Assembly (NCBI RefSeq): GCF_013393945.1
Contig: NZ_CP040297.1
Location: 5,426,001 to 5,490,000, forward strand
DNA length: 64,000 bases
Source of the DNA: Nostoc sp. TCL26-01
GTDB lineage: Bacteria > Cyanobacteriota > Cyanobacteriia > Cyanobacteriales > Nostocaceae
Reading direction: 5' to 3'
Shown here: piece after piece, positions 7,326-15,221 of the stretch
Numbering within the stretch: the first letter of the stretch is position 1
Layout of the letters: each line of letters opens with the position of its first letter
The notes under the pieces: generated by a model
The model's database searches: none
Told to the model about the DNA's origin: nothing
The model's input: the letters and a program-made list of their open reading frames with translations, nothing else
Made by a program: the position numbers and the translations under genes

Positions 7326-8999
7326 TTACGCACTAACTTCTGGTGTAGCTTCCACACTATGACCGTAGTCATAAGGGCCATGAGTCACCACAGGCAAAAC
7401 TTCCCAGTTCTCAACTAAAGGAGGTGAGTTAGTAGTCCATTCCAAACTCAAAGCTTCCCAAGGATTATCCCCGGCTAATTCTCCCTTGCTCCAACTGTAG
7501 ATAACGTTGATGGCAAAGGGAACTACCGATAAACCTAAGATAAATGCGCCAATGGTACAAAGTACGTTCAAGTCAACGAATTGGGGGTCATACATTGCCA
7601 CCCGTCTGGGCATACCTTGTAAACCTAACTCGTGCATAGGTAGGAATGTCAAGTTAGTCCCAATCAAGGTGAGGGCAAAGTGTATCCGTCCCCAGCCTTC
7701 GTTTAACTTCCGTCCTGTCATTTTTGGGAACCAGTGGTAAATGCCGGCATATATACCAAACACAGAACCACCAAACAGGACGTAGTGGAAGTGTGCCACT
7801 ACATAATAGGTATCGTGGACGTGAACATCAAAGGGTGCTGTTCCCATAGTTACGCCGCTTAAGCCACCCATGACAAACATGGATAACAAACCGATCGCAA
7901 ACAACATGGCACTGGTAAAACGAATCTTACCACCCCACAAGGTCGCTACCCAGCCGAAAATCTTCACGCCGGTGGGAACAGCCACAATTAAGGTAGAGAT
8001 GGTGAAAAACATCCGCATCCAGCCGGGTGTACCACTGGTGAACATATGGTGTACCCAGACGAACAACCCGACAACGCAAATGGCGACACTAGAATAAGCG
8101 ATCGCTTTATAGCCAAAAATCGGCTTGCGTGCATGAACGGGAATGACTTCGGACATAATGCCGAAGATGGGCAGAATCATCAGATATACTGCCGGGTGGG
8201 AGTAGAACCAGAATAAATGCTGGTAAATAACGACGTTACCACCTGCATCTGGTTTAAAGAAGGAAGTTCCAAAGTTGAGGTCAAATAATAGCAACACCAA
8301 ACCCGCAGCTAACACAGGTGTAGAGAGTAATGCTAGTACAGAGGTGGCTAAAATTGCCCAGCAAAATAAAGGTAATTGATCCCATTTCATGCTGGGAACC
8401 TTCATCATCAGGATAGTGACGACGAAGTTGAGTGAACCCAAAATGGAAGAAGTACCCACCAAAACGATCGCCAAAATCCACAAACTTTGGGCGATGGGTG
8501 CTGTCACCAGACTTAAAGGTGGGTAGGCTGTCCAACCAGATTGGGAACCACCAAACACAAAACTCAGTAACAACAGTAAACCGGCGGGTGGGTTCAACCA
8601 AAAAGCGATCGCATTCAGCTTGGGGAAAGCCATGTCCCTTGCACCAATCATCAAGGGAATCAGGTAGTTACCAAACCCCCCAATTGCACTAGGCACAATC
8701 CATAAGAAAATCATGATTGTGCCATGATTGGTCATGAAAGCGTTGTACAGATTGGGATCGATGAAGTCTGCATCAGGTGTTGCCAACTCCGTACGGAGAG
8801 CGATCGCCATCAACCCACCGATCAGATAAAATACAAACGCTGTCACGAGGTATTGGATACCAATTACCTTATGATCTATGTTGAAGGTAAAGTAGTCGCG
8901 CCATTTCCAGGCGGGAATATGTGAAGCGTGTGTCACTGCTTGATGTTGGGATTGATGATCTTCTGGTGGTGTGTGTCGAGGGAATTCTACTTGTGTCAT
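7326..8999 (-). CDS. coxA: Cytochrome c oxidase subunit I
   Basis: A 557-aa protein from ATG 8999 (MTQVEFPRHTPPEDH); an upstream ATG at 9029 in the same frame would add 10 residues and neither has a clear ribosome site. Twelve membrane segments are present. The heme-copper ligands are visible: NHGTIMIFLW for the low-spin heme, WFYSHPAVYLMI with the CuB histidine and cross-linked tyrosine, VHHMF for the CuB His pair, and HDTYYVVAHFHYV for both heme irons. It catalyses O2 reduction coupled to proton pumping. Cotranscribed with coxB and coxC; the link to fdxB and cnfR suggests a heterocyst-type (Cox2-like) enzyme. Confidence 0.95.
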   Translation of the reverse strand: MTQVEFPRHTPPEDHQSQHQAVTHASHIPAWKWRDYFTFNIDHKVIGIQYLVTAFVFYLIGGLMAIALRTELATPDADFIDPNLYNAFMTNHGTIMIFLWIVPSAIGGFGNYLIPLMIGARDMAFPKLNAIAFWLNPPAGLLLLLSFVFGGSQSGWTAYPPLSLVTAPIAQSLWILAIVLVGTSSILGSLNFVVTILMMKVPSMKWDQLPLFCWAILATSVLALLSTPVLAAGLVLLLFDLNFGTSFFKPDAGGNVVIYQHLFWFYSHPAVYLMILPIFGIMSEVIPVHARKPIFGYKAIAYSSVAICVVGLFVWVHHMFTSGTPGWMRMFFTISTLIVAVPTGVKIFGWVATLWGGKIRFTSAMLFAIGLLSMFVMGGLSGVTMGTAPFDVHVHDTYYVVAHFHYVLFGGSVFGIYAGIYHWFPKMTGRKLNEGWGRIHFALTLIGTNLTFLPMHELGLQGMPRRVAMYDPQFVDLNVLCTIGAFILGLSVVPFAINVIYSWSKGELAGDNPWEALSLEWTTNSPPLVENWEVLPVVTHGPYDYGHSVEATPEVSA

Positions 9000-9117
9000 A
9001 TTTTTTACTGATTTCTCAGAGTCCAACATTGAGAGTAGTTAGTTGTAACTCTTGACTAATGACTAATGACTAATCCCGAATTTCTCACGAAATTTATGAA
9101 ACCGAAGCCCAGAGGCT

Positions 9118-9179
9118 GTAGGGGCGGGTTCATGAGATATTCGTGAATAATTGAAGCATATTTGTGAACCCGCCCCTAC
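9118..9179. repeat. 15-bp inverted repeat overlapping the coxB stop
   Basis: GTAGGGGCGGGTTCA (9118-9132) and TGAACCCGCCCCTAC (9165-9179) are perfect reverse complements separated by 32 bases. The right arm contains the TAG stop of coxB. In the operon transcript it would form a stable stem between coxB and coxA. It could limit read-through or protect the upstream mRNA; that role is inferred. Confidence 0.7.
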
Positions 9180-10147
9180 CGTTTTGTGAGAAATGCAGGT
9201 AATGACTCTATACCCATGTTGTGAATGTGGGGGGCGAGAAAATCTGCTGTGGATAAATCAGCCGGGTTAACTGCAACAACTTGATGAGGGTTTTGTTGTT
9301 GCGCTACCTGATTTTCTGTCAACCAGCTATCAAATTCCTCTGGTGTGTGGACAATTACCTGAGTCCGCATCGAACCATGATAACCACCGCACAGTTCAGT
9401 ACACACTACTGGGTATGTACCGGGTTTTGTAGCGACGAATCGTAATTCGGTAGCGATACCAGGAATTGCGTCTTGCTTCAGGCGGAATTGGGGAACCCAA
9501 AAAGAGTGAATTACATCCTGGGCGGAGAGATTGAGTTGCACATCAGCACCAACGGGAACGTGTAATTCCCCAGTGGAAACGCCATTGTTAGGATAGTCAA
9601 ATATCCAAGCAAACTGCATCCCAGTCACATTCACGACCAAATCAGCAGTTTTACCTTGATTTGTCGGATTCGCACCAATACCGATACCGGGAGTGGGAGT
9701 AGATGGTGCGGTATTGTCTAGAGTAGCAGCGATCGCACTCCCTGAAGCATGAGCCACATGAGCCGAACCATGAGGATGAGTCCCTGGTTCTAAACCACCC
9801 ATTTGGTTAAACACATCTACACTGTAGATCCCTAAGCAAATGACGATTATAGAGGGAATTGCCGTCCAAAAGATTTCTAAGGGAACGTTACCTTCTACAG
9901 CTACGCCATCAGTATTGTCACCCCGACGACGACGATACTTGAACAGAAAGATCAAAATCGTTCCTTCTACTACCAAAAACAAAGCGATCGCAATGGTAAA
10001 CATAATATTAAAAAATCCGTCTACCAAAGGCGCTTGTAGTGATGCTTGAACTGGTAATAGATTGTGATGTTGACCAATCCACAGACTGATTGCTCCTACT
10101 AATATCCCCGCAATCAGAGTCCAAAGTGAAACAGGAATTTGTTGCAT
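9176..10147 (-). CDS. coxB: Cytochrome c oxidase subunit II
   Basis: The start is placed at ATG 10147 (MQQIPVSLWTLIAGILVG) with AGG about 8 bases upstream; the frame is open to 10255 but the extension encodes the tandem repeat TTGGTGA and is not credible. 323 aa. Two membrane hairpin segments (about 8-28 and 50-72) are followed by a periplasmic cupredoxin domain with the CuA site: H in DVIHSFWVPQF and the CTELCGGYHGSM motif carrying both cysteines, Glu, His and Met. It receives electrons from cytochrome c6 or plastocyanin. First of the cox genes proper. Confidence 0.93.
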   Translation of the reverse strand: MQQIPVSLWTLIAGILVGAISLWIGQHHNLLPVQASLQAPLVDGFFNIMFTIAIALFLVVEGTILIFLFKYRRRRGDNTDGVAVEGNVPLEIFWTAIPSIIVICLGIYSVDVFNQMGGLEPGTHPHGSAHVAHASGSAIAATLDNTAPSTPTPGIGIGANPTNQGKTADLVVNVTGMQFAWIFDYPNNGVSTGELHVPVGADVQLNLSAQDVIHSFWVPQFRLKQDAIPGIATELRFVATKPGTYPVVCTELCGGYHGSMRTQVIVHTPEEFDSWLTENQVAQQQNPHQVVAVNPADLSTADFLAPHIHNMGIESLPAFLTKR

Positions 10148-10729
10148 AGTACCTGCTATTTTAATTATGGTCATTGGGAATTGGTGATTGGTGATTGGTG
10201 ATTGGTAATTAGTGATTGATAATTGGTAAAATTCTTGCCTATTCCCATTACCCATTACCCATTACCCATTACCTATTACCCATTACCCATTCCCTCACAT
10301 CCTGCGCTCTTGATATCTACCTATAGGCTTTTACATTGAGACAGGCTAGATTTTGGCATCTCACTTACTAAAGTTCTAACTTGCTCTGATAAAAATTGGG
10401 GGAAACTTTCCAGATATCTTCATATCTTTTCCCCCAATAACTTAAAAATATATTTTGAGTATGGTGACAAAGTAGCCCTTTAACAGTTATCAGTTATCAG
10501 TTATCAGTGAACAGTTTTAAGTCCAAGGTAACTTTTCACTGCTTTAAGTTTCAGAGACTAGTTACTCTAAAAGTACACTGTCATTACCAAAAGCAAGTAT
10601 GTTTAATAGCTAACAATTAATAATTTACGCATTTGTTTACCCTGAACTTTTTACCAAGTTATCATAAGTATCCAATCTTCCCCTCTCATACCTTTGCTTT
10701 CACTGTTAACAGTGTAATTTTGGCAACAA
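10148..10729. other. coxB upstream region with tandem heptamers
   Basis: Non-coding. Tandem GATTGGT units lie at about 10182-10215 and (T)ACCCATT units at about 10246-10292. TTATCAG copies occur at about 10486-10508. The rest is AT-rich and separates fdxB from coxB by about 580 bp, enough for a separate cox promoter. I see no convincing NtcA box (GTA-N8-TAC). Confidence 0.55.
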
Positions 10730-11023
10730 TTAATTATCTAATGCTGCATGAGAGTAACAATTTTTTGGACAAATTCGAGAACAAGCTTCACATCCAATAC
10801 AGTTTTCTGGATGAGCAACTACCATCACTTTGCGCTCGATTTCATCATCATCTTCATCATCAACAAATTCGCCTTCTTCGTTAAGTGCTTTTAAATCCAG
10901 CACTGGGAAACCACATACTTTAATACATCTGCCACAACCGATACATTTATCTTTGTCAATCGCTTGAGCAAACTTAGGTGTCCAAGCTTTACCGCCAAAA
11001 GTCAATCCTGTAAGTACCGCCAT
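10730..11023 (-). CDS. fdxB: Nif-type bacterial ferredoxin FdxB (2[4Fe-4S])
   Basis: 97 aa. The first cluster motif is CIGCGRCIKVCG (C27, C30, C33, C37) and the second is CIGCEACSRICP (C75, C78, C81, C85). They are separated by an acidic linker, DDEDDDE. This two-cluster layout with the N-terminus MAVLTGLTFGGKAWTP is characteristic of the diazotroph ferredoxin III family (FdxB). It probably donates electrons in nitrogen fixation. The start at 11023 has AGGAGAG upstream. It is divergent from cnfR across an 886-bp gap and on the same strand as the cox genes, in line with heterocyst co-regulation. Confidence 0.92.
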   Translation of the reverse strand: MAVLTGLTFGGKAWTPKFAQAIDKDKCIGCGRCIKVCGFPVLDLKALNEEGEFVDDEDDDEIERKVMVVAHPENCIGCEACSRICPKNCYSHAALDN

Positions 11024-11909
11024 GTGTCTCTCCTGGCTACTATGCCAATAAAATTGTTTGTACGTTGATCCTCATCTTAACTTAATATTATCTACTTATT
11101 TTGTGATCAATCAATTAATTCGTGATCAGCAAAAAAAGCCAATCTTATACAGTTTTTCTCACCCATTTATACATTTTTATTTAAATGACAATTACTACCA
11201 TTAATCTTAACCCAACTGACTTCTTAGACATTCTTTTATGTTTGCTACACTCTACAGATATTTATAATTTTTTGACGCATAACTAATGCTATTTATTGGC
11301 AATTTTTAATTAATTTATTAGATTTATCTAATAAAAAGTAGTTTAATATACAGTTAATGAATTATCTTCATGCAAAACATAGCTAAAAATTGCCAATCAT
11401 AAGTAACTCTACTCAATTGACTGCAATAATTGCTAAAAAAAACGAAAAATCAAGGTTGTATCATTCTGCATATCATCTGTAACAGTTATGGCAGACTATT
11501 AAGTTGTGTTAAATATTAAAATTATTAATAAAAGCAATGTACATCAATCATCATAGATGTCAAGACACGCTCAAATTAATTTGGTTAAGCTTTTAAGGTT
11601 AAATAGAAATGTTAGCAAGCGAAGTATTTTTTAAATCCTTAAGAAGCATTTATAGGCTCATTATGAACAAATTTATAAAACTGGCTATGAAATGTTTATT
11701 AAATGAAGAAGTAATCTTAGGCTCTAGTTAAAAATCCAAAATAACTTCCAACTGGATGCAAAGCTTTGAGATGGATGTGGGGAATAATTCTAGCCAAGAG
11801 CAAATATTCTTGCTAGAGAGATAATTTAGTAGCTAGTGATAAATAAACAGGACACATCCAGGGGAAATTTGAGCCAAACATCTCAACGATTAGCGAGGGA
11901 AGAAGTCAT
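11024..11909. promoter_or_regulatory. Divergent regulatory region between fdxB and cnfR
   Basis: 886 bp of AT-rich DNA without a supported ORF, lying between two divergent nitrogen-fixation genes. It should contain both promoters. I found no perfect NtcA site and no DIF-like TCCGGA. The length suggests a long 5' leader for cnfR. Conservation mapping would be needed to mark the operators. Confidence 0.5.
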
Positions 11910-13499
11910 ATGCCTTATACAATCCCTAACAACAGTTGCGTTGGATGTGACAATTGCCGTCCCCAATGTCCTACGGGTGCGATCAAACTAGAAGATGATG
12001 AGTATTGGATAGATCCTTTTCTGTGTAACAATTGCGAAGGTTACTATCCAGAACCACAATGCGTCATTGCTTGCCCAACTAAATCGCCGATACCTTGGCA
12101 GGCCAAGAAAGGCAGATGCAAAGTTGAACCGCGAGATGCTACTAGCCCAGACTTATTTTCTAATGGTAAGAATAATCCATTTGCCTCAGCGATCGCCATC
12201 TGGGAAGCCTGTAACTTACTAGCACAACGTACATCCCTCAATTGGGAAAGCGACGCAGCAGGCTACCTATGCTACAGCCGACTAGTCAACCAAGGACGAG
12301 GTAAAATTGCCTTTCATATCCAAGATCCTTTCCAAGTCCATGAAAAAGCCAAAGATTTGGCAACTATTGAAGCATTTGATATCAGAGCCGCCTGTATTCA
12401 TCTGATATTTGCAGCTCATGCTACAGCATCAGATCAACCTTGGAATCAAGAATTTGCCATTGACGAACGACAACTAGAGAAATACTTAGGGCTAGAAAAA
12501 CGCAAAGACCTGAGTAAAAATGCCAAACTGTCATTAATGAAAAACCTTGTGCAACAAGCTTGTTCATTAGTCATCTCTCTAGATTGGCCTCAACAAGGTC
12601 AAGTCAAAGGATTTTCTGTCACTAATAGCCGCTTATGGCATTTAGTCAGCGTTCAGCATCACTTTCAAGAAGATGATTTAGGATGCAAATATTTAATTGG
12701 GCTAACTTTCAAAGTCAAAGCAGGAGCATGGAGTCAATATTTCTTAAACAAACAAGGTTGTAAAGAACGAGCTGCATTCTATCAATATGGCAGTCTTCCT
12801 AAGACTTTATTAACCACAGTTATGAGTATATGGCAACAACATGAAGGTGCAGTCAGACTCATGTTGTGGTTGCTATTTAAAACCAAAATGGGCAAAGAAC
12901 AACGCATCACCGTGCCTACGCTACTTCGCATTGCCTATGGCACAGAAAAAGTCACCCTTGCAGCCAAACATCGGGAAGAACGTAAACGTCTATTAAGAAC
13001 CTTTGAAAATGATTTAGAAGTCCTCAATCATCACGGCATCAAACCTATTTTTGATCCCATAACTTATCCCCTCACAATTCAACCATTGTGGGCAAAATTA
13101 GTAGATATTCCCGAAGATCCTGACGAAGCATTAGAATTTTGGATTAACGATGCTGGTGGCGAAACCCGGCTAACAGATAATAGCCCTCGTGGTAAATGGA
13201 ATCTATTAATGAATGCGCGGATTTTGTCTTTTGAACTACCTCTAGAATGGGAAAGACAAATTGCAGATTCAGAAAAAAAACAACGTCGCACTGCTAAAAC
13301 CAGACAAAAATCAAAAACCGCCGGCGATTTAGTTGGTGAGCAGATTTTACAAGCACGAAAAAACTTAAATTTATCTCAACGGGAATTAGCAAAGCTGACG
13401 GGTAAAAGTCAAAGTTGGATTAGAGATATAGAGAATGGTCGGCTAAAAGTCAAGCTAGAAGACCAATTACTATTAAGGAAAGTGTTGCATATTGCTTAA
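11910..13499 (+). CDS. cnfR: CnfR/PatB: ferredoxin-domain, helix-turn-helix activator of nitrogen-fixation genes
   Basis: 529 aa, start 11910 preceded by GAGGGAAGAAG. Residues 1-60 hold a two-cluster ferredoxin domain: C10, C13, C16 and C20, then C39, C42, C51 and C55. The centre (about 70-460) is the conserved CnfR region of unknown fold. Residues about 474-529 form an XRE-type helix-turn-helix with LSQRELAKLTGKSQSWIRDI. In Anabaena this protein (PatB) is needed for normal heterocyst function and in other cyanobacteria CnfR activates nif genes under low oxygen; the clusters are the presumed O2 sensor. Its divergence from fdxB-cox genes suggests these are targets. Confidence 0.95.
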   Translation: MPYTIPNNSCVGCDNCRPQCPTGAIKLEDDEYWIDPFLCNNCEGYYPEPQCVIACPTKSPIPWQAKKGRCKVEPRDATSPDLFSNGKNNPFASAIAIWEACNLLAQRTSLNWESDAAGYLCYSRLVNQGRGKIAFHIQDPFQVHEKAKDLATIEAFDIRAACIHLIFAAHATASDQPWNQEFAIDERQLEKYLGLEKRKDLSKNAKLSLMKNLVQQACSLVISLDWPQQGQVKGFSVTNSRLWHLVSVQHHFQEDDLGCKYLIGLTFKVKAGAWSQYFLNKQGCKERAAFYQYGSLPKTLLTTVMSIWQQHEGAVRLMLWLLFKTKMGKEQRITVPTLLRIAYGTEKVTLAAKHREERKRLLRTFENDLEVLNHHGIKPIFDPITYPLTIQPLWAKLVDIPEDPDEALEFWINDAGGETRLTDNSPRGKWNLLMNARILSFELPLEWERQIADSEKKQRRTAKTRQKSKTAGDLVGEQILQARKNLNLSQRELAKLTGKSQSWIRDIENGRLKVKLEDQLLLRKVLHIA

Positions 13500-13535
13500 T
13501 TAGGTAATAGGTAATGGGTAATAGTACTGGAAGTA

Positions 13536-13697
13536 CTAAATAACTATCCATTTAGCAATCAATCGCTGACGACCTTCATGATATTCTTCCACCCAAATCA
13601 TTGTCAGTTTTGGTGGATTTTTAGGTGAATTATCATCTTGAGCATTAGTTGTAGAAACTGGTTGCTGATGAGTATGATTATGTTCTAACAGTTGCAT
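13536..13697 (-). CDS. Small protein of 53 aa, convergent with cnfR
   Basis: Starts at ATG 13697 with a strong AAGGAG 8 bases upstream, and reads MQLLEHNHTHQQPV before a Pro/Lys-rich middle and the conserved-looking C-terminal part MIWVEEYHEGRQRLIAKWIV. The stop is at 13536, 36 bases from the end of cnfR in tail-to-tail arrangement. The strong ribosome site and patterned C-terminus favour a real gene. No family is recognised. The His-rich start could bind metal. A connection with nitrogen fixation is suggested only by position. Confidence 0.65.
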   Translation of the reverse strand: MQLLEHNHTHQQPVSTTNAQDDNSPKNPPKLTMIWVEEYHEGRQRLIAKWIVI

Positions 13698-13806
13698 AGT
13701 AATTTCTCCTTAGTTGAAAAATTAAGCATGATTTTTTTGCTTATGTAATCTAATCAGTGTGTTTTTTAACTTATATGCAGAAATCAACAAAACTTTAGCT
13801 TTTTTA

Positions 13807-13947
13807 TCTGTGTCTCTGTCTTGAAAAGTTCAGATGCCGCGGCAAGCCGCAAAGCGTCTACGGAGGAAACCTCCGCTCCGACTTTTCGCTGTGTCTTTGT
13901 GGTTAAATAAATTATTTTTGACCACAGAGACACGGAGACACAAAGAA
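13807..13947. repeat. Palindromic CTGTGTCTCTGTG element interrupted by a second element
   Basis: The outer parts match the hairpin element also present at 35761-35834 and 54411-54478: CTGTGTCTCTGT on the left and GACCACAGAGACAC on the right. A 69-bp block (13820-13888) bounded by CTTGAAAAGTT and ACTTTTCG interrupts it and is flanked by CTGT on both sides (13816-13819 and 13889-13892). Confidence 0.65.
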
Positions 13948-13964
13948 AGTTGTCGAAAACTCAA

Positions 13965-13993
13965 ATACCCGACTACTGTCAGCAGTCGGGTAT
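13965..13993 (-). terminator. Hairpin downstream of the KGG gene
   Basis: ATACCCGACT (13965-13974) pairs perfectly with AGTCGGGTAT (13984-13993) around a 9-nt loop. In the minus-strand transcript it lies about 90 bp beyond the stop of the 14082-14450 gene and is followed by TTGAGTTTTC, so termination is plausible but the T-tract is imperfect. Confidence 0.55.
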
Positions 13994-14081
13994 GGCTATA
14001 AGTGATATGAGAGAGACATTGTGTATCGAAAACTTATGCGGAAATTAGCCTAAGCAACAAGCCTTTATTTTCGACAAGAAA

Positions 14082-14450
14082 TTATTTCTTCTTGCTTGAT
14101 TTTTTATGACTCTGCTTTCCTGCTTCAGAGTGCTGTTCTCTTGTACCACCCTGAGTTTTCTTTTCTTCATCACTATCTTCGATATCTTCGTTCTCTTCAA
14201 TTTCTTCGTGACTTTCTTTTTTACGCCCACCACCGTGAGAATGTTTACCACCCTCACGTCCTATTTCTGCCATGTGTTCTCTATCTTTGCTGACTGTTTC
14301 GCCTCCCTTGCGTCCGGCTTCTCGCGCTTCTTCAGAGGTGAATTCGTGAGCAGTTCCTTTCTCGTGAGCAGCGTGTCCACCCTTGCTGGCAATTTCTCGT
14401 TGCTTGTCTTCATCCATTGAAGCAAAGCCACGTTTACTTGTGTCTGACAT
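14082..14450 (-). CDS. KGG-repeat general stress protein
   Basis: 122 aa, very hydrophilic. It starts MSDTSKRGFASMDEDKQREI and carries repeated Gly motifs: ASKGGHAAHEKG, EAGRKGGETVS and GREGGKHSHGG at about residues 22-75. This is the KGG-repeat family related to the E. coli YciG and Bacillus GsiB stress proteins. The C-terminal half is a Lys/Glu-rich tail ending SKKK, longer than in minimal KGG proteins. Such proteins are induced by desiccation, osmotic or stationary stress; induction here is assumed. Monocistronic. Confidence 0.85.
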   Translation of the reverse strand: MSDTSKRGFASMDEDKQREIASKGGHAAHEKGTAHEFTSEEAREAGRKGGETVSKDREHMAEIGREGGKHSHGGGRKKESHEEIEENEDIEDSDEEKKTQGGTREQHSEAGKQSHKKSSKKK

Positions 14451-14609
14451 GATTGTACCTCTAAGTGACTAAGTAGAGTTGTTGGCTTTTAACTGGTCAA
14501 AATCTCTATTGGCTTCGTCTTTAATTTAGCCAAGCAAATCGGTGACATTCATTGTCCATAGGTGAGAATTACCACAGACCGAGCCTGAACTTTTGACATA
14601 GAACTCAAG

Positions 14610-14786
14610 TTGCTATGGTGATTGGTGATTGGTGATTGGTGATTAGGCAAGTAGTCAACAGTCCAAAGAAACTTGATTTTGACTATTGACCATTGACCAT
14701 TGACCATTGACCATTGACCATTGACCATTGACCATTGACCATTGACTAATGACTAATGACTATTGACTATTGACCATTGACCACCT
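14610..14786. repeat. Short tandem heptanucleotide repeats (STRR)
   Basis: Tandem copies of GTGATTG/GATTGGT (about 14618-14645) are followed by about eleven TTGACCA-type heptamers with variants TTGACTA and TGACTAA (about 14680-14782). The array runs up to the 3' end of the Trypco1 gene. Heptameric STRRs of this kind are a hallmark of heterocyst-forming cyanobacteria. The 14451-14610 part shows nothing else. Confidence 0.85.
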
Positions 14787-15152
14787 TCAGAAGGGTTTAT
14801 CGGTTGGGTGCGTAAGTCCTATATTTTTCTTTGCCAAATTATACTTAACCTCAATTTCAAAGTTACTTTCTGCCGAGCCTTCGGTTAAAAACGGAATGCC
14901 AGTTTTACCACCCAACTTAATCCCAAACTTAACTGTCACTTCTTCCGCTTCAGGTAAATTCTGGAATGCACCAACAGCTAACTTGGCATAATCACGAATC
15001 TTATTCTGAAATTCTTGGATATTCACCGTAGGTAAACCGTCACGATATCCTGGTTCCTCCTCTTCTAAAATCTCAGTGAATTCCTTTGATTCCACGTAGA
15101 TTGTGTATTCTTGATCATCATCTTTGACAATCAAACTTTGTACTTCTGACAT
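14787..15152 (-). CDS. Trypco1-domain (CU044_2847 family) protein
   Basis: 121 aa, starting MSEVQSLIVKDDDQEYTIYV. The fold pattern is an N-terminal beta hairpin, a central amphipathic helix (IQEFQNKIRDYAKLAVGAFQ, about residues 45-64) and a C-terminal beta pair with VTVKFGIKLGGKTGIPFLTE. This GxKxGxxxG pattern is typical of Trypco1, a small domain found near trypsin- or caspase-like effectors and STAND ATPases in multicellular bacteria. The neighbour, divergent across 69 bp, is exactly such a caspase/STAND protein. A partner or regulator role is therefore likely but not shown by sequence. Confidence 0.75.
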   Translation of the reverse strand: MSEVQSLIVKDDDQEYTIYVESKEFTEILEEEEPGYRDGLPTVNIQEFQNKIRDYAKLAVGAFQNLPEAEEVTVKFGIKLGGKTGIPFLTEGSAESNFEIEVKYNLAKKNIGLTHPTDKPF

Positions 15153-15221
15153 TTATTCGCCTCAGTGAGTTTTTTGATTGCTATTCTAGTCATATTACGT
15201 AAAAACAGATGCCACAGAGAT

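Noticed and set aside
10148..10255. N-terminal extension of coxB
   Set aside because: It is a translation of TTGGTGA heptameric repeats; the ATG at 10147 has a ribosome site and matches the family.
10633..10884. Plus-strand frame opposite fdxB
   Set aside because: No domain and it overlaps a clear two-cluster ferredoxin gene.
11024..11909. NtcA or HetR boxes upstream of cnfR and fdxB
   Set aside because: No GTA-N8-TAC or TCCGGA match found by eye.
14096..14420. Two plus-strand frames opposite the KGG stress-protein gene
   Set aside because: Their composition mirrors the Lys/Glu-rich minus-strand gene; they are shadows.
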